This document shows positions 17,949-28,141 of a stretch of DNA of 64,000 nt, piece after piece. The DNA is from Halopseudomonas pachastrellae. Its GTDB lineage: Bacteria > Pseudomonadota > Gammaproteobacteria > Pseudomonadales > Pseudomonadaceae. The position numbers and the translations under genes were made by a program. Below the pieces are notes generated by a model. The model was not told the DNA's origin. It did not search any database and was given only the letters and a program-made list of their open reading frames with translations. Position 1 is the stretch's first letter. Every line of letters starts with the position of its first letter. The stretch is from the NCBI RefSeq assembly GCF_900114765.1, contig NZ_FOUD01000018.1, positions 42,547 through 106,546 on the forward strand, given 5' to 3'.

Positions 17949-19185
17949 AACGCAGGGCCTCCGCCGGCTCGGTACGTGATGCCCGCCAGGCGGGATACAA
18001 GGTAGCAAGGAAACTCAAACTCAGGGCGGTGGTACAAATCACCACAACATCGCTCCAGATCAGCTCTGAGGGCAGATAGCTGATGAAATAGACATCCGAG
18101 CTGAGGAACTGGATACCCAGCACCCGCTCCAGCCAGGCGACCATATCGGACACATTCAGCGCTGCCAGCACGCCGAGGATGCAGCCACTGACAGTACCAA
18201 CGATGCCGATCAGTGAGCCCTGCACCATGAAGATGCCCATGATGGAGCCGGGCGTGGCGCCCAGGGTGCGCAAAATCGCGATATCGGCCTTTTTGTCCGT
18301 TACCACCATGACCAGCGTCGAGATGATGTTGAACGCTGCCACCGCGACGATCAGCATCAGCAGCAGACCAATCATGGTCTTTTCCATCTTGATTGCCGCA
18401 AACAGGTTGCCGTGGGTGCGCGTCCAGTCCTGGGCGTAATAGTCGCCCGGCAGCTCGCGAACCAAGTCCCAGGCCACCTGCGGCGCCTCGAACAGGTTCT
18501 GCAATTGCAACCTCACACCCTGCACCTGTCCCGGCTGCCAGCGACTCAGGCGCGCCGCGTCGGCAACGTGAATCATCGCCAATGAGCCATCCAGCTCGGC
18601 ACCGACCTTGAACACACCGGCCACCGTGAAGCGCTTCAAGCGCGGGAAGACCCCGGCCGGCGTCACCGACGCTTCGGGCAGTACGAAGGTAAGCTTGTCG
18701 CCCGGAGCGACATCAAAGCGCTTGGCAATCAACTCGCCAATGACGATACCAAACTCGCCTTCGGCCAGATTATCCAGCGAGCCGGACTGCATGTGGTTCT
18801 GCAGGATAGAGACGCGCTTTTCGGCCTGCGGGTCAATCCCGTTGACCAGCACCGGGGCCACGCTGCCGTTATGCGTCAGCATGCCCTGCAATTGAATGAA
18901 GGGCGCCGTGCCGACAACCTTGGGGTTGCTCTCCAGCTGCTCTGCCAGCGAGCGCCAATCATCGATGGGCTGATAACCGTTGATGGTCGCATGCGGGACC
19001 ATGCCCAGGATGCGGGTTCGCAGCTCGCGATCAAAACCATTCATCACCGACAGCACCAGGATCATGACCATGACGCCGAGCGTCAGGCCCAACATGGAGA
19101 TCAGTGAGATAAAAGAAATGAAGTGATTACGCCGCTTGGCGCGGGTATATCGCAGGCCGATAAAAAAGGGTAAGGGTCTGAACAT
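17941..19185 (-). CDS. lolC: Lipoprotein-releasing ABC transporter permease (LolC/LolE/LolF family)
   Basis: A 414-residue FtsX-fold permease: one N-terminal membrane helix (about 25-50), a large periplasmic domain, then three C-terminal helices. The N-terminus [19 protein letters not shown] and the following [16 protein letters not shown] are typical of Lol permeases. It would work with LolD encoded downstream (8-nt overlap). In P. aeruginosa, as I recall, a second permease lies on the other side of lolD; here lolD is followed directly by the DUF2062 gene. The protein may form a LolF-type homodimer or pair with a copy elsewhere. A longer in-frame extension over the divergent region was rejected. 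Confidence 0.92.
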   Translation of the reverse strand: MFRPLPFFIGLRYTRAKRRNHFISFISLISMLGLTLGVMVMILVLSVMNGFDRELRTRILGMVPHATINGYQPIDDWRSLAEQLESNPKVVGTAPFIQLQGMLTHNGSVAPVLVNGIDPQAEKRVSILQNHMQSGSLDNLAEGEFGIVIGELIAKRFDVAPGDKLTFVLPEASVTPAGVFPRLKRFTVAGVFKVGAELDGSLAMIHVADAARLSRWQPGQVQGVRLQLQNLFEAPQVAWDLVRELPGDYYAQDWTRTHGNLFAAIKMEKTMIGLLLMLIVAVAAFNIISTLVMVVTDKKADIAILRTLGATPGSIMGIFMVQGSLIGIVGTVSGCILGVLAALNVSDMVAWLERVLGIQFLSSDVYFISYLPSELIWSDVVVICTTALSLSFLATLYPAWRASRTEPAEALRYD

Positions 19186-19296
19186 GAAAAGCAGGCTACC
19201 TTGTATCCGGCCCCAGCCGGTGAATTGTGCGCGACATGTTACACTGAACGACGGAGGCTGGTCAGCGCCTGTCATCAGCGCCCAACGAGAATCGCC

Positions 19297-19857
19297 ATGC
19301 ACACAGACCATGAAGACCACCGTGAGTTCTTTCGTATTCAGGATCAGGTGTATCTTGAGTGCAGCCCCATCGACGGCCCAGAGGTAGAACTCGATGCTCA
19401 ACAGAGCACGCTGTTCAATCTGCTGGCCGACATGCACATGCTCGACTACGAGTCGCAGCATCTTCTGCGCCAGATCAGCGAGCGCGACCGCGCGTTGGCG
19501 CAATACCTGAAAATCATCAATAAACGCATCGACCTGCTCGGTCGCTCCGTAGCCCAGGAGCTGACAGCAGACCTTGGCGCGCCACGGCAGGTTACCCTGA
19601 GCGAGGGCGGCGTCGATTTTGACCACCCCGCCCCCTTCCCCGAAGACAGCTGGCTGGCTGTGCGCATGGTACTGCTACCAGCGCCACTTGGACTGGTCAT
19701 GCCGGCGCGCGTCACCCGCTGCGAGTCGACTCAGACGCCCGGCACCTGGCGCATTGCAGTGAACTTTGATGTCATCAACGATGCCCAACGCCAACTACTG
19801 GCTCGGCATATCCTGCAAAAACAGGCGCAAGATATACGCGCCGCTAAATCGACCTGA
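19297..19857 (+). CDS. PilZ-domain protein
   Basis: A 186-residue cytosolic protein with a PilZ-like arrangement. An N-terminal REFFRIQDQVYLEC strand could serve as the arginine-bearing c-di-GMP contact. A helical insert (about residues 35-95) follows, then a C-terminal barrel with LSEGGVDFDHPAPF, close to the family DxSxxG turn. It may therefore bind cyclic-di-GMP, although the RxxxR motif is imperfect. The ATG chosen has a GAGA ribosome site; an upstream TTG extension is less likely. It is divergent from the Lol genes and may be cotranscribed with the two genes after it. Confidence 0.82.
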   Translation: MHTDHEDHREFFRIQDQVYLECSPIDGPEVELDAQQSTLFNLLADMHMLDYESQHLLRQISERDRALAQYLKIINKRIDLLGRSVAQELTADLGAPRQVTLSEGGVDFDHPAPFPEDSWLAVRMVLLPAPLGLVMPARVTRCESTQTPGTWRIAVNFDVINDAQRQLLARHILQKQAQDIRAAKST

Positions 19858-19869
19858 AAGGAACTCACC

Positions 19870-20157
19870 ATGAAAAGCCTCTCTGCCCTGCTGTTTGGCG
19901 CCAGTGTACTGCTGGCCACAACCGCCCAGGCTGACACCCTGCGCATCCCCGTTGGAGAACAGGCGGGCAGCAATCAGAGCGCCCTGCCCCAGCGCGGCGC
20001 CAGCTTCGACAGCGTCAGCTCACGCTGGGGCGAGCCCAGCCGCCGCCATGCCGCGGTAGGTCAGCCGCCAATCACACGCTGGGATTATCCCGGCTTCAGC
20101 GTCTACTTCGAGTACGACAAGGTGATCAACAGCGTCCGGCAACACAAGGCGCCCTGA
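19870..20157 (+). CDS. Small exported protein of unknown function
   Basis: A 95-residue protein with a clear Sec signal peptide (MKSLSALLFGASVLLATTAQA, cut expected after residue 21). The mature part of about 74 residues contains a WGEPSRRHAAVGQPPITRWDYPGF segment reminiscent of the SmpA/OmlA small beta fold, but no lipobox is present. It probably resides in the periplasm. A GAAAGGAA ribosome site lies before the ATG, and the gene sits 12 nt after the PilZ gene and 6 nt before the phosphodiesterase gene. I do not recognise a specific function. Confidence 0.85.
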   Translation: MKSLSALLFGASVLLATTAQADTLRIPVGEQAGSNQSALPQRGASFDSVSSRWGEPSRRHAAVGQPPITRWDYPGFSVYFEYDKVINSVRQHKAP

Positions 20158-20163
20158 TCTGAC

Positions 20164-20892
20164 ATGACACTGATCTACGGCCACCGCGGTGCACGAGCAG
20201 AAGCACCGGAAAACACCTTGCCCAGCTTCCAGAAGGCGCTGGACGCCGGCGTCACCCGAGTCGAGCTGGACCTGCACCTGTCGGCAGATCAGCAGTTAAT
20301 GGTCATCCACGATCCGACGCTCAAGCGCACCACCGGGCTACGCGGCAAGGTAGCTCAGCACACCGCCGCCGAGTTGACGCGCATGGACGCAAGACTCGGC
20401 CTGCCCGGCTGGCCCACACCCTGCCCTATACCGACGCTGGAGCAACTACTGCAGGCCTGCCCGCAGATTGAGCACTATCAACTTGAAGTCAAAAGCGGGT
20501 CCGAGCGCCAGTCCCGCATCGTGCTCAATGCAATCATGGCGCTGGTCGAGCGCTATCAACTGCACGACAAGGTGGTGGTTACCTCGGCCAGCCGCACACT
20601 GCTGCGCTACGCCAAACGCAGCGGTTTTGCGCTACCTACCGGCCTGGTTGAGGAGTACGGGCTGCTCAACCCGCTGAAAAGTGCGCGCCGTTACGGCTGC
20701 CAGTATCTGATCCTCAACTGGAAGCTGTGCAACGCCGAGCGTCTGCGCCAGGCTCAGGCGCAGGGCCTGCACGTTTCAGTCTGGACGGTGAACGACGCCG
20801 CCCGCATGCAGCAACTGATCAACATGGGCGTCGACAGCCTGATCACGGACTACCCGGCAAGAGCGATGGAAGTGAGTCAGGGGCGCGGCTAG
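20164..20892 (+). CDS. Glycerophosphodiester phosphodiesterase (GlpQ/UgpQ type)
   Basis: Hydrolyses glycerophosphodiesters to glycerol-3-phosphate and an alcohol. The 242-residue protein has no signal peptide, so it resembles the cytosolic UgpQ form. Active-site segments are GHRGARAEAPENT (His7, Arg8, Glu15), VELDLHLSADQ and VIHDPTLKRTTG, which together carry the conserved His, Glu and Asp metal/catalytic residues, and WTVNDAARM lies near the C-terminus. It ends in a perfect GC hairpin that includes its TAG stop and is convergent with sthA. Confidence 0.94.
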   Translation: MTLIYGHRGARAEAPENTLPSFQKALDAGVTRVELDLHLSADQQLMVIHDPTLKRTTGLRGKVAQHTAAELTRMDARLGLPGWPTPCPIPTLEQLLQACPQIEHYQLEVKSGSERQSRIVLNAIMALVERYQLHDKVVVTSASRTLLRYAKRSGFALPTGLVEEYGLLNPLKSARRYGCQYLILNWKLCNAERLRQAQAQGLHVSVWTVNDAARMQQLINMGVDSLITDYPARAMEVSQGRG

Positions 20893-20902
20893 CGCGCCCC
20901 TG
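20878..20902. terminator. GC-rich hairpin at convergent glpQ-type gene / sthA ends
   Basis: CAGGGGCGCG and CGCGCCCCTG form a perfect 10-bp stem around a GCTAG loop that contains the TAG stop of the phosphodiesterase gene. Neither side has a T-tract, so termination would need Rho or occur without a classical U-run. Confidence 0.45.
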
Positions 20903-20906
20903 CGGG

Positions 20907-22304
20907 TCAAAACAGACGGTTCAGACCGTCCAATGCCGCGACACGATAGGCTTCGGCCATGGTCGGGTAGTTGAAGGTAGTGTTAACGAAGTAGTTCATG
21001 GTGTTGGCGCCATCTTTCTGGTTCATGATGGCCTGACCAATGTGCACAATCTCCGCCGCCTGGTCACCAAAGCAGTGAATACCAAGCACTTCCAGGGTTT
21101 CGCGGTGGAACAGAATCTTCAGCAGGCCAACCGGCTCACCACTGATCTGCGCCCGGGCAATGCTCTTGAAGAACGCCTGACCGATCTCGTAGGGCACGCG
21201 GGCCTCGGTGAGTTCGCGCTCGGTCTTGCCCAGCGAGCTGATCTCCGGAATCGTGTAGATGCCGGTCGGCACGTCGTCAACAAAGCGCCAGGCATCGTTG
21301 CTGACAATATTGCCGGCCGCCGAACGCCCTTGGTCAAACGCAGCACTGGCCAGGCTCGGCCAGCCAATCACGTCACCCACGGCGTAGATGTTCGGCACAC
21401 TGGTGCGGTAGTTTTCATCCACCTCAAGCTGACCGCGACCATTGGGGTGCAGGCCAACGTTCTCCAGCCCCAGACCATCGGTGTTGCCGGTCCGCCCATT
21501 ACACCAGAGCAGCGCGTCAGCCTTCAGACGCTTGCCTGACTTGAGCTGCAGCACCACACCGCGACCATCTACACCCTCAATCTTCTCGTATTCCTCGTTA
21601 TGCCGGATCAGCACGCTGCTGTTGCGCAGGTGGTAGCTGAGCGCGTCGGAGATCTCGTCATCCAGGAAGCTGAGCAGCCGGTCACGGGTATCGATCAGAT
21701 CAACCTTCACGCCAAGACCGCAGAAAATCGACGCATATTCACAGCCGATAACGCCAGCGCCGTAGATGATCAGCGTGCGCGGCGTGTGGTTGAGCTTGAG
21801 AATGGTGTCGCTGTCGTAGATACGCGGGTGGCTAAAATTGACGTCTGCGGGGCGATACGGACGCGAACCGGTCGCGATAATCACCTCTTTGGCCATCAGC
21901 TTGTCGACAGCACCTGAGCCGTCGACCACCTCAAGCGTGTGCTCGTCAGCAAAGCTACCTTTACCGAAAAACACATCTACCCGGTTGCGCGCGTAATAAC
22001 TGGTACGCGAGGCAACCTGCTTGCCCATCACTTTCTCGGCGCTGCGCAGAACGTCCGGGAAAGAGAACCAGCGCGGGTCGCCAATCTGACGGAACATCGG
22101 GTTGGTGTTGAACTGGATAATCTGCTTGACCGAGTAACGCAACGCCTTGGACGGAATGGTCCCCAGGTGAGTGCAGTTGCCGCCAACTTCCTTGCGCTCC
22201 TCCACGACGGCCACCTTGCGACCGTGCTTGGCGGCATTCATCGCCGCCCCTTCACCCGCCGGGCCAGAGCCCAGCACCACTACGTCGTAGTTGTATACGG
22301 CCAT
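20907..22304 (-). CDS. sthA: Soluble pyridine nucleotide transhydrogenase SthA
   Basis: FAD enzyme that moves reducing equivalents from NADPH to NAD+ in the cytosol. The 465-residue chain is of the disulfide-reductase fold with FAD site [10 protein letters not shown] (12-21) and NAD(P) site [12 protein letters not shown]. The usual redox pair is altered to C44-THLG-T49, so the second cysteine is missing, which is the hallmark of SthA. The ATG follows AAGGA at good spacing. It lies 55 nt downstream of nqrM on the same strand without an evident terminator, so part of its transcription may come from the nqr operon. Confidence 0.96.
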   Translation of the reverse strand: MAVYNYDVVVLGSGPAGEGAAMNAAKHGRKVAVVEERKEVGGNCTHLGTIPSKALRYSVKQIIQFNTNPMFRQIGDPRWFSFPDVLRSAEKVMGKQVASRTSYYARNRVDVFFGKGSFADEHTLEVVDGSGAVDKLMAKEVIIATGSRPYRPADVNFSHPRIYDSDTILKLNHTPRTLIIYGAGVIGCEYASIFCGLGVKVDLIDTRDRLLSFLDDEISDALSYHLRNSSVLIRHNEEYEKIEGVDGRGVVLQLKSGKRLKADALLWCNGRTGNTDGLGLENVGLHPNGRGQLEVDENYRTSVPNIYAVGDVIGWPSLASAAFDQGRSAAGNIVSNDAWRFVDDVPTGIYTIPEISSLGKTERELTEARVPYEIGQAFFKSIARAQISGEPVGLLKILFHRETLEVLGIHCFGDQAAEIVHIGQAIMNQKDGANTMNYFVNTTFNYPTMAEAYRVAALDGLNRLF

Positions 22305-22359
22305 TCGGTATTCCTTGTTTCAACAGGCAATTCAGAGTGCCACGCAGGGCGATGGAGCC

Positions 22360-22599
22360 CTAGTCGACCTTGGTCGCGTCGTGAGCGAGATCGGTGCGCG
22401 GGCGCTGGACGACGCCGGCGTTGGCGCTCGCCTCTTCGCACTTGGTGGTGTCACCACCACAGATACCACAGGCCTTGTCAACACCAACGGCGCCGATGCC
22501 GCCACAGGAGCCGGCAATCGGCTTGCGGCCCATCATTACGCCGACCGCCATACCGGCGAACAGCAGCAGCATCAGGGCAAACGCCAGAAGCCAAACCAT
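22360..22599 (-). CDS. nqrM: Na+-NQR maturation protein NqrM
   Basis: A 79-residue DUF539 protein: one N-terminal membrane helix (about residues 2-22) followed by a cysteine-rich tail with Cys32, Cys44, Cys47 and Cys54. In Vibrio this protein is needed to build the iron centre of the Na+-pumping NADH:quinone reductase. Its place directly after apbE at the end of the nqr operon (3-nt gap) supports the same role. It is easily missed because of its size. The call rests on the membrane helix, the cysteine pattern and position. Confidence 0.93.
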   Translation of the reverse strand: MVWLLAFALMLLLFAGMAVGVMMGRKPIAGSCGGIGAVGVDKACGICGGDTTKCEEASANAGVVQRPRTDLAHDATKVD

Positions 22600-22602
22600 G
22601 AG

Positions 22603-23625
22603 TTACTCCTCGCCCTCAATCAGGGCATTGAAGCGTGGGGTGGCGCGAGATTCGAACACGTCGCCCGTACGCACTACAAAAAACGCGGGAATCTGATGAC
22701 TGACAGCATAGTCCCAGCCAGCCTCCTCTCCCATGATCATCAGCACCGTAGACAGGCCATCGGCGCGAGTGGCCGAGTCATCCAGCACCGTCACCGCAGC
22801 CAGACGGTGCATCACGGGCCGACCCGTCCGGGCATCGAACGTGTGGGAATAACGCTGCCCATCCAGTTCGAAATAATTGCGATAGTCGCCCGAAGTCGAC
22901 ACCGACTCACCGTCCAGCGCCAAGATAATCTGAGCCACGCGATTGTCATCCCGCGGTTCTTCGACGGCGATACGCCACGGCCGGTCACCTGGTTTGCGAC
23001 CTACCGCCTTCAGCTCGCCGGTAATCTCCACCATATAACTTTTGATGCCGTAGTGCTCGAGTCGTTCAGCCACCCGGTCCACCATGTAGCCGGCGCCGAT
23101 ACTGCTGAAGTCAACCGTCAACGGCACATCCTTGCACAGCTGACCATCGTCGATGTGCAGATGCTGCTGGCCAACTTGAGCCATGGCCTGCTCGAGCAGC
23201 TCCTGGTCAGGCACCGTCTGCAGCTGCGGGTCGCCATGAAACCCCCAGAGCTTGAGCAAAGGCGCCACAGTCACATCGAACGCACCATCACTCTCAGCAC
23301 TCAGACGATCGGACTGCGCCATCATGGTCAGCACGGATTCCGGCATGTCCATACAGGTCCCTGCCGGCGCGGCATTGAACTGTGCCAGCGTCGAGTCGGC
23401 ACGCCAGGTGGACACCTCGGCGTCGAAGCGCGCCAGCATGCCGTCTATATCGGCCTGCAGCGCCTCTGTGTCCGGCGCATCATCGACAGGCACCCACTTG
23501 ATCGAATAGGTGCTGCCCATGGTGGCGCCGTACATTTCGGAAACCGGGTCTACAGAATTGAAACAGCCCGTTAGGGCTGTTGCCAGAGCAACAGCAATAA
23601 CGGGCCGGATAACGCTCAGGCGCAT
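22603..23625 (-). CDS. apbE: FAD:protein FMN transferase ApbE (lipoprotein)
   Basis: Attaches FMN covalently through a phosphodiester bond to threonines of NqrB and NqrC. The 340-residue protein has a lipoprotein signal with lipobox LTGC (Cys21) and would be anchored facing the periplasm. VDFSSIGAGYMVDRV corresponds to the nucleotide-binding segment, STSGDYRNYFE and HTFDARTGRPV carry the C-terminal conserved residues. It lies 3 nt after nqrF and before nqrM. Its flavinylation targets in NqrB (Thr230) and NqrC (Thr228) are both encoded upstream in the same operon. Confidence 0.95.
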   Translation of the reverse strand: MRLSVIRPVIAVALATALTGCFNSVDPVSEMYGATMGSTYSIKWVPVDDAPDTEALQADIDGMLARFDAEVSTWRADSTLAQFNAAPAGTCMDMPESVLTMMAQSDRLSAESDGAFDVTVAPLLKLWGFHGDPQLQTVPDQELLEQAMAQVGQQHLHIDDGQLCKDVPLTVDFSSIGAGYMVDRVAERLEHYGIKSYMVEITGELKAVGRKPGDRPWRIAVEEPRDDNRVAQIILALDGESVSTSGDYRNYFELDGQRYSHTFDARTGRPVMHRLAAVTVLDDSATRADGLSTVLMIMGEEAGWDYAVSHQIPAFFVVRTGDVFESRATPRFNALIEGEE

Positions 23626-23628
23626 GTA

Positions 23629-24852
23629 CTAGCCGCCGAAGTCGTCGAGCAGGATGTTCTCGGGTTCAACACCAAGGTCCTGCAGCATCTTGATCACGGA
23701 TGCGTTCATCATCGGCGGTCCACACATGTAGAACTCGCAGTCTTCAGGAGCCGGATGGTCCTTCAGGTAGTTCTCGAACAACACATTGTGGATAAAGCCT
23801 GTGGGGCCTTCCCAGTTGTCTTCCGGCAGTGGATCGGACAGCGCCAGATGCCACTGGAAGTTGTCGTTCTCGGCCGCCAGTTGGTCGTACTCTTCAACAT
23901 AGAAGGCCTCACGCAGCGAGCGTGCACCGTACCAGAAGCTCATCTTGCGCTTGGAGTTCAGGCGCTTGAGCTGGTCGAAGATGTGCGAGCGCATGGGAGC
24001 CATACCGGCACCACCGCCGATGAAGACCATCTCGGCGTCGGTGTCCTTGGCGAAGAACTCACCGAACGGACCGTACACGGTCACCTTGTCACCCGGCTTC
24101 AGCGAGAAGACCCAGGAGGACATTTTGCCCGGCGGCAGGTCATCACGACCCGGCGGCGGCGAGGCAACACGAATGTTGAACTTCACCAGACCCTTTTCTT
24201 CCGGGTAGTTCGCCATGGAGTAGGCCCGGATAGTGGTTTCATCCACTTTGGAGACGTACTTCCAGAGGTTGAACTTGTCCCAGTCGCCACGGAATTCCGG
24301 CTGAATGTCGAAATCCTTGTAGTGAACGGTGTGCGGCGGACACTCCAGCTGAACATAACCACCCGCGCGGAAGTCGACGTTCTCGCCTTCGGGCAGCTTC
24401 AGCGTCAGCTCTTTGATGAAGGTCGCCACGTTCGGGTTGGACTCGACGGTGCATTCCCACTTCTTCACACCGAAGACTTCTTCCGGCACTTCGATCTTCA
24501 TGTCCTGCTTGACCGGAGTCTGGCAGGACAGGCGCCAGCCTTCCTTCGCTTCACGCTTGGTGAAGTGCGACTCCTCGGTCGGCAGCATTTCGCCACCGCC
24601 GCTTTCAACGATGCACTTGCACTGGGCACAGGTACCGCCGCCGCCACAGGCGGAGGACAGGAAGATGCCGTTGGCAGACAGGGTGTTCAACAGCTTGGAA
24701 CCGGCAGCAACAGTAACCGTGCGTTCACCATTGATTTCAATGGTGACATCGCCGCTGCTGACCAGCTTGGAACGGGCAATCAGAATGATGGCTACCAGCG
24801 ACAATACAATCGCGGTAAACATCCCGACGCCCAGATAGATTTCCATGTTCAT
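23629..24852 (-). CDS. nqrF: Na+-NQR subunit F (NADH dehydrogenase subunit)
   Basis: Electron-entry subunit of the Na+-translocating NADH:quinone oxidoreductase. The 407-residue protein has an N-terminal membrane helix (about 5-27), then a [2Fe-2S] ferredoxin domain with Cys69, Cys75, Cys78 and Cys110. An FAD domain with RAYSMANY follows, then an NADH-binding domain with GGGAGMAP and a C-terminal YMCGPPMMN. All ligands are intact. It is preceded by nqrE with a 15-nt gap. Confidence 0.97.
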   Translation of the reverse strand: MNMEIYLGVGMFTAIVLSLVAIILIARSKLVSSGDVTIEINGERTVTVAAGSKLLNTLSANGIFLSSACGGGGTCAQCKCIVESGGGEMLPTEESHFTKREAKEGWRLSCQTPVKQDMKIEVPEEVFGVKKWECTVESNPNVATFIKELTLKLPEGENVDFRAGGYVQLECPPHTVHYKDFDIQPEFRGDWDKFNLWKYVSKVDETTIRAYSMANYPEEKGLVKFNIRVASPPPGRDDLPPGKMSSWVFSLKPGDKVTVYGPFGEFFAKDTDAEMVFIGGGAGMAPMRSHIFDQLKRLNSKRKMSFWYGARSLREAFYVEEYDQLAAENDNFQWHLALSDPLPEDNWEGPTGFIHNVLFENYLKDHPAPEDCEFYMCGPPMMNASVIKMLQDLGVEPENILLDDFGG

Positions 24853-24867
24853 CAGTTACAGCTCCTC

Positions 24868-25479
24868 TTACAGTTGCACGCCGGAGAAGGACATGAAGCC
24901 CAGCGACATCAGACCAACGGTAATGAAGGTGATGCCCAGACCGCGCAGACCATCCGGCACATCGCTGTACTTGAGTTTTTCACGGATACCCGCCAACGCA
25001 ACGATCGCCAGCGCCCAGCCGATACCGGCACCCGCACCGTAAACCACGCTCTCACCGAAAGCGTAATCACGCTCAACCATGAACAGCGACGCACCCATGA
25101 TGGCGCAGTTCACGGTAATCAGCGGCAGGAACACGCCCAGGGCGTTGTAGAGCGCAGGTACGAACTTGTCGAGCAGCATCTCGAGGATCTGCACGATAGC
25201 CGCGATCACACCGATGTAGCTCAGCAGACCCAGGAAGCTCAGATCAACGTTCGGCATGCCGGCCCAGGCCAGCGCGCCATCCTTGAGCAGGTAGGTGTAG
25301 ATCAGGTTGTTGGCCGGAACGGTGATGGTCAGTACCACGACCACCGCAATACCCAGACCCAGCGCTGTCTGCACCTTCTTGGAGATGGCGATAAAGGTAC
25401 ACATCCCCAGGAAGAAGGCCAGCGCCATGTTTTCGACGAAGATCGCCCGCACCAGCAGGCTAATGTAATGTTCGATCAT
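24868..25479 (-). CDS. nqrE: Na+-NQR subunit E
   Basis: A 203-residue polytopic membrane subunit with six predicted helices, homologous to NqrD and inverted relative to it in the membrane. Known structures place an iron centre between NqrD and NqrE. The N-terminal [26 protein letters not shown], with its cysteine in a helix (residue 26), and the later [19 protein letters not shown], with a second cysteine, match NqrE. It begins 3 nt after nqrD. Confidence 0.96.
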   Translation of the reverse strand: MIEHYISLLVRAIFVENMALAFFLGMCTFIAISKKVQTALGLGIAVVVVLTITVPANNLIYTYLLKDGALAWAGMPNVDLSFLGLLSYIGVIAAIVQILEMLLDKFVPALYNALGVFLPLITVNCAIMGASLFMVERDYAFGESVVYGAGAGIGWALAIVALAGIREKLKYSDVPDGLRGLGITFITVGLMSLGFMSFSGVQL

Positions 25480-25482
25480 GGC

Positions 25483-26154
25483 TTACATTGCCTCCTTCAT
25501 GGCGCGGCTCTGCGGCGCCATCTTGAACTCAGCCTCTTCCACCTGATCTTTCTTCCAGGAACGCAGGCCCCAGATGATCAGACCGATGATGAAGAACGCA
25601 GACGGCGGCAGCAGCAGCAGACCGTTGGGCTGGTACCAGCCACCGGCGTTGACCACCGGCAGAATCTCGATACCGAACAGCTTGCCGGCACCCAGCAGCT
25701 CACGCACGACCGCAACGCAGATCAGGATGAAGCTGTAACCCAGGCCGTTACCCACACCGTCCAGGAAGCTCATGTGCGGCGGGTTCTGCATGGCGAAGGC
25801 TTCAGCGCGACCCATTACGATACAGTTGGTAATGATCAGACCGACGAAAACCGACAGCTGCTTGCTGATGCTGTAGGCATAGGCCTTGAGCACCTGGTCA
25901 ACCACGATTACCAACGACGCAATGATCACCATCTGCACGATCATGCGGATCGAGCTGGGGATCTGGTTACGTACGATGGAAATAAAGAAGTTGGACAGCG
26001 CAGTTACCGAAGTCAGCGCGATACACATGACCAGGGTCACGCTCAGGCTGGTGGTAACCGCCAGCGCCGAACAGATACCGAGGATCTGCAGGGCAATCGG
26101 GTTATTGCTGAAAATAGGCTCGAACAGAACCTGTCTTGCAGTGGCTTTAGCCAT
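25483..26154 (-). CDS. nqrD: Na+-NQR subunit D
   Basis: A 223-residue membrane subunit with six predicted helices. Cysteines occur in [15 protein letters not shown] and in [16 protein letters not shown], the positions expected to ligate the intramembrane iron with NqrE. The segment [20 protein letters not shown] is characteristic of NqrD/RnfE proteins. The 223-residue length and the complete nqr context separate it from Rnf. It lies 2 nt after nqrC. Confidence 0.96.
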   Translation of the reverse strand: MAKATARQVLFEPIFSNNPIALQILGICSALAVTTSLSVTLVMCIALTSVTALSNFFISIVRNQIPSSIRMIVQMVIIASLVIVVDQVLKAYAYSISKQLSVFVGLIITNCIVMGRAEAFAMQNPPHMSFLDGVGNGLGYSFILICVAVVRELLGAGKLFGIEILPVVNAGGWYQPNGLLLLPPSAFFIIGLIIWGLRSWKKDQVEEAEFKMAPQSRAMKEAM

Positions 26155-26156
26155 GA

Positions 26157-26936
26157 TTATGCCTCCCCTGCACGAAGATGATCGAGGAACGGACCGAAGC
26201 CGTCTTCACCCAGCCAGAAACGCACCAGACTCTCAACACCGCGGCTGGTCAGTGTGGCACCGGCCAGACCGTCAACCTGGTGTTCAGCTTTCGGGCTGTT
26301 CGGATCGACGCTGCCTTTGATGACACTGATATCAACGTCACCAGACTCATCGTAGACGACCTTGCCCTGCCACTGAGCCTTCCAGTTCGGGTTGTCGACT
26401 TCACCGCCCAGACCGGGGGTTTCGGCGTGCTGATAGAAGCCCAGACCAACGACAGTTTGCAGGTCGCTTTCCAGCGCCATGAAACCATAGAGGGTCGACC
26501 ACAGACCGTAGCCGTGAATCGGCAGGATCAGGGTCTTGATGCTGCCATCAGTGTTCTCGACGACATAGACAGTGGAGTAGTCGGCACGACGACGGATGCT
26601 GGCAATGTCCTGCTCACCGGTGAGCTGCTGGGACATATCCGGATCCTTGGAAGCCTTCTGCTGATCAAAGGTCAGCGGGTCCTGAGCATCGCTGAACTCG
26701 CCTGTGCGCAGGTCAACCAGACGCGGCGTAATTTGCGAAAACTGCTCTTCGATGCTGCGGCTTTCGTCATACAGGCCGGCAATCTGCAGGATGTTGCGTT
26801 GCTTGTCCTGCAGACGGTTGGTGGTCTGTACCGGCTTGAGTGCAACAGCGGCAGCCGAAACCACCACCGAGCAGACCAGACAGACGAGCAGCGCTACCGT
26901 GAGCGTGCGGGCAACGGATTCTTTCTTACTGGACAT
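26157..26936 (-). CDS. nqrC: Na+-NQR subunit C (covalent FMN)
   Basis: A 259-residue subunit with one N-terminal membrane helix (about residues 11-33) and a periplasmic FMN domain. The flavinylation motif GLAGATLTS puts the FMN-linked threonine at residue 228. The ATG chosen has a GGAGG ribosome site and overlaps nqrB by 11 nt; a 24-codon extension upstream would sit within nqrB and was rejected. ApbE encoded downstream is expected to modify it. Confidence 0.96.
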   Translation of the reverse strand: MSSKKESVARTLTVALLVCLVCSVVVSAAAVALKPVQTTNRLQDKQRNILQIAGLYDESRSIEEQFSQITPRLVDLRTGEFSDAQDPLTFDQQKASKDPDMSQQLTGEQDIASIRRRADYSTVYVVENTDGSIKTLILPIHGYGLWSTLYGFMALESDLQTVVGLGFYQHAETPGLGGEVDNPNWKAQWQGKVVYDESGDVDISVIKGSVDPNSPKAEHQVDGLAGATLTSRGVESLVRFWLGEDGFGPFLDHLRAGEA

Positions 26937-28140
26937 TGCGTGCAAGCCTCCGTTTGATGTTGGCCTGAACCACGAAGTGGTCGATGAGCGGAGCAAAGAG
27001 GTTGGCAAACAGAATTGCCAGCATCATGCCCTCAGGGAATGCCGGGTTGACGACACGAATCAGGATGACCATCAGACCGATCAGCGCACCGAAGATCCAC
27101 TTGCCGGTATTGGTCATGGAAGCCGACACCGGGTCAGTCGCCATAAAGATCATGCCGAAGGCAAAGCCGCCAATCACCATGTGCCAGTACCACGGCACAC
27201 CGAACATCGGGTTGGTGTCGGAGCCGATGCCGTTGAACAGCAGGCTGGTGGCGATCATGCCGATCATCACGCCAGCAACGATGCGCCAGTTGGCGATCTT
27301 GGTCATCAGCAGCACCGCACCACCAATGAAGATGGCCAGTGTGGACACTTCACCCATGGAACCCTGCATGTTGCCGTAGAAGGCGTTCAGCCAGGTCAGG
27401 CCGCTGCCGACTACCTGCTCGATGCCACCGGAAGCAGCCATGCTCAGCGCGGTCGCGCCGGCAAAACCGTCCACGGCAGTCCAGACCGCGTCACCAGACA
27501 TCTGCGCCGGGTAGGCGAAGAACAGGAACGCACGGCCGGTCAGCGCCGGGTTGAGGAAGTTCTTGCCGGTACCGCCAAACACTTCCTTGCCGATCACCAC
27601 ACCGAAGCTGATACCCAGCGCGACCTGCCACAGCGGGATGCTCGGCGGTACGATCAGGGCAAATAGGATGGAGGTCACGAAGAAACCTTCGTTCACTTCA
27701 TGCTTGCGGATGGAGGCAAATACCACTTCCCAGAAGCCACCGACCAGGAAGGTCACGGCGTAGACCGGGAGGAAGTAGGCAGCACCGTGGATCAGGTTAT
27801 CCCACAGGCTCGCCGGGTCAAAACCGGCAAACATGGCAATCAGCGCCAGACGCCAGTTGTCCTGAGCGGCCAGCAGACCGGGGTTACCTGCGTAGATGGT
27901 GTTGGCCTGAAAACCGATGTTGTACATCCCGTAAAAAATCACCGGGAAGGTGCACAGCCATACGGTAATCATCATGCGCTTGAGGTCGAGACCGTCACGC
28001 ACGTGAGCAGTGGTCTTGGTGACGCTGCCCGGGCGGTAGAAGAAGGTATCAATGGCTTCGTACAGGGCATACCACTTTTCGTGCTTGCCGCCCTTTTCGA
28101 AGTTGTGCTCGATCTTGTCGAGGAATGAACGCAGGCCCAT
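26926..28140 (-). CDS. nqrB: Na+-NQR subunit B (covalent FMN, quinone site)
   Basis: The largest membrane subunit of the complex, 404 residues with about ten helices. The motif [10 protein letters not shown] places the FMN-linked threonine at 230, matching the SGAT-type sequence of the Vibrio protein. The N-terminal cytosolic part with [19 protein letters not shown] is diagnostic. It starts 1 nt after the nqrA stop. It contains the riboflavin and Na+ path in known structures; those residues were not checked individually. Confidence 0.97.
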   Translation of the reverse strand: MGLRSFLDKIEHNFEKGGKHEKWYALYEAIDTFFYRPGSVTKTTAHVRDGLDLKRMMITVWLCTFPVIFYGMYNIGFQANTIYAGNPGLLAAQDNWRLALIAMFAGFDPASLWDNLIHGAAYFLPVYAVTFLVGGFWEVVFASIRKHEVNEGFFVTSILFALIVPPSIPLWQVALGISFGVVIGKEVFGGTGKNFLNPALTGRAFLFFAYPAQMSGDAVWTAVDGFAGATALSMAASGGIEQVVGSGLTWLNAFYGNMQGSMGEVSTLAIFIGGAVLLMTKIANWRIVAGVMIGMIATSLLFNGIGSDTNPMFGVPWYWHMVIGGFAFGMIFMATDPVSASMTNTGKWIFGALIGLMVILIRVVNPAFPEGMMLAILFANLFAPLIDHFVVQANIKRRLARNVQ

Positions 28141-28141
28141 G

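Noticed and set aside
23755..26181. Plus-strand open frame of 808 codons across nqrD-F
   Set aside because: Opposes four certain nqr genes; His/Gln-rich translation has no family features.
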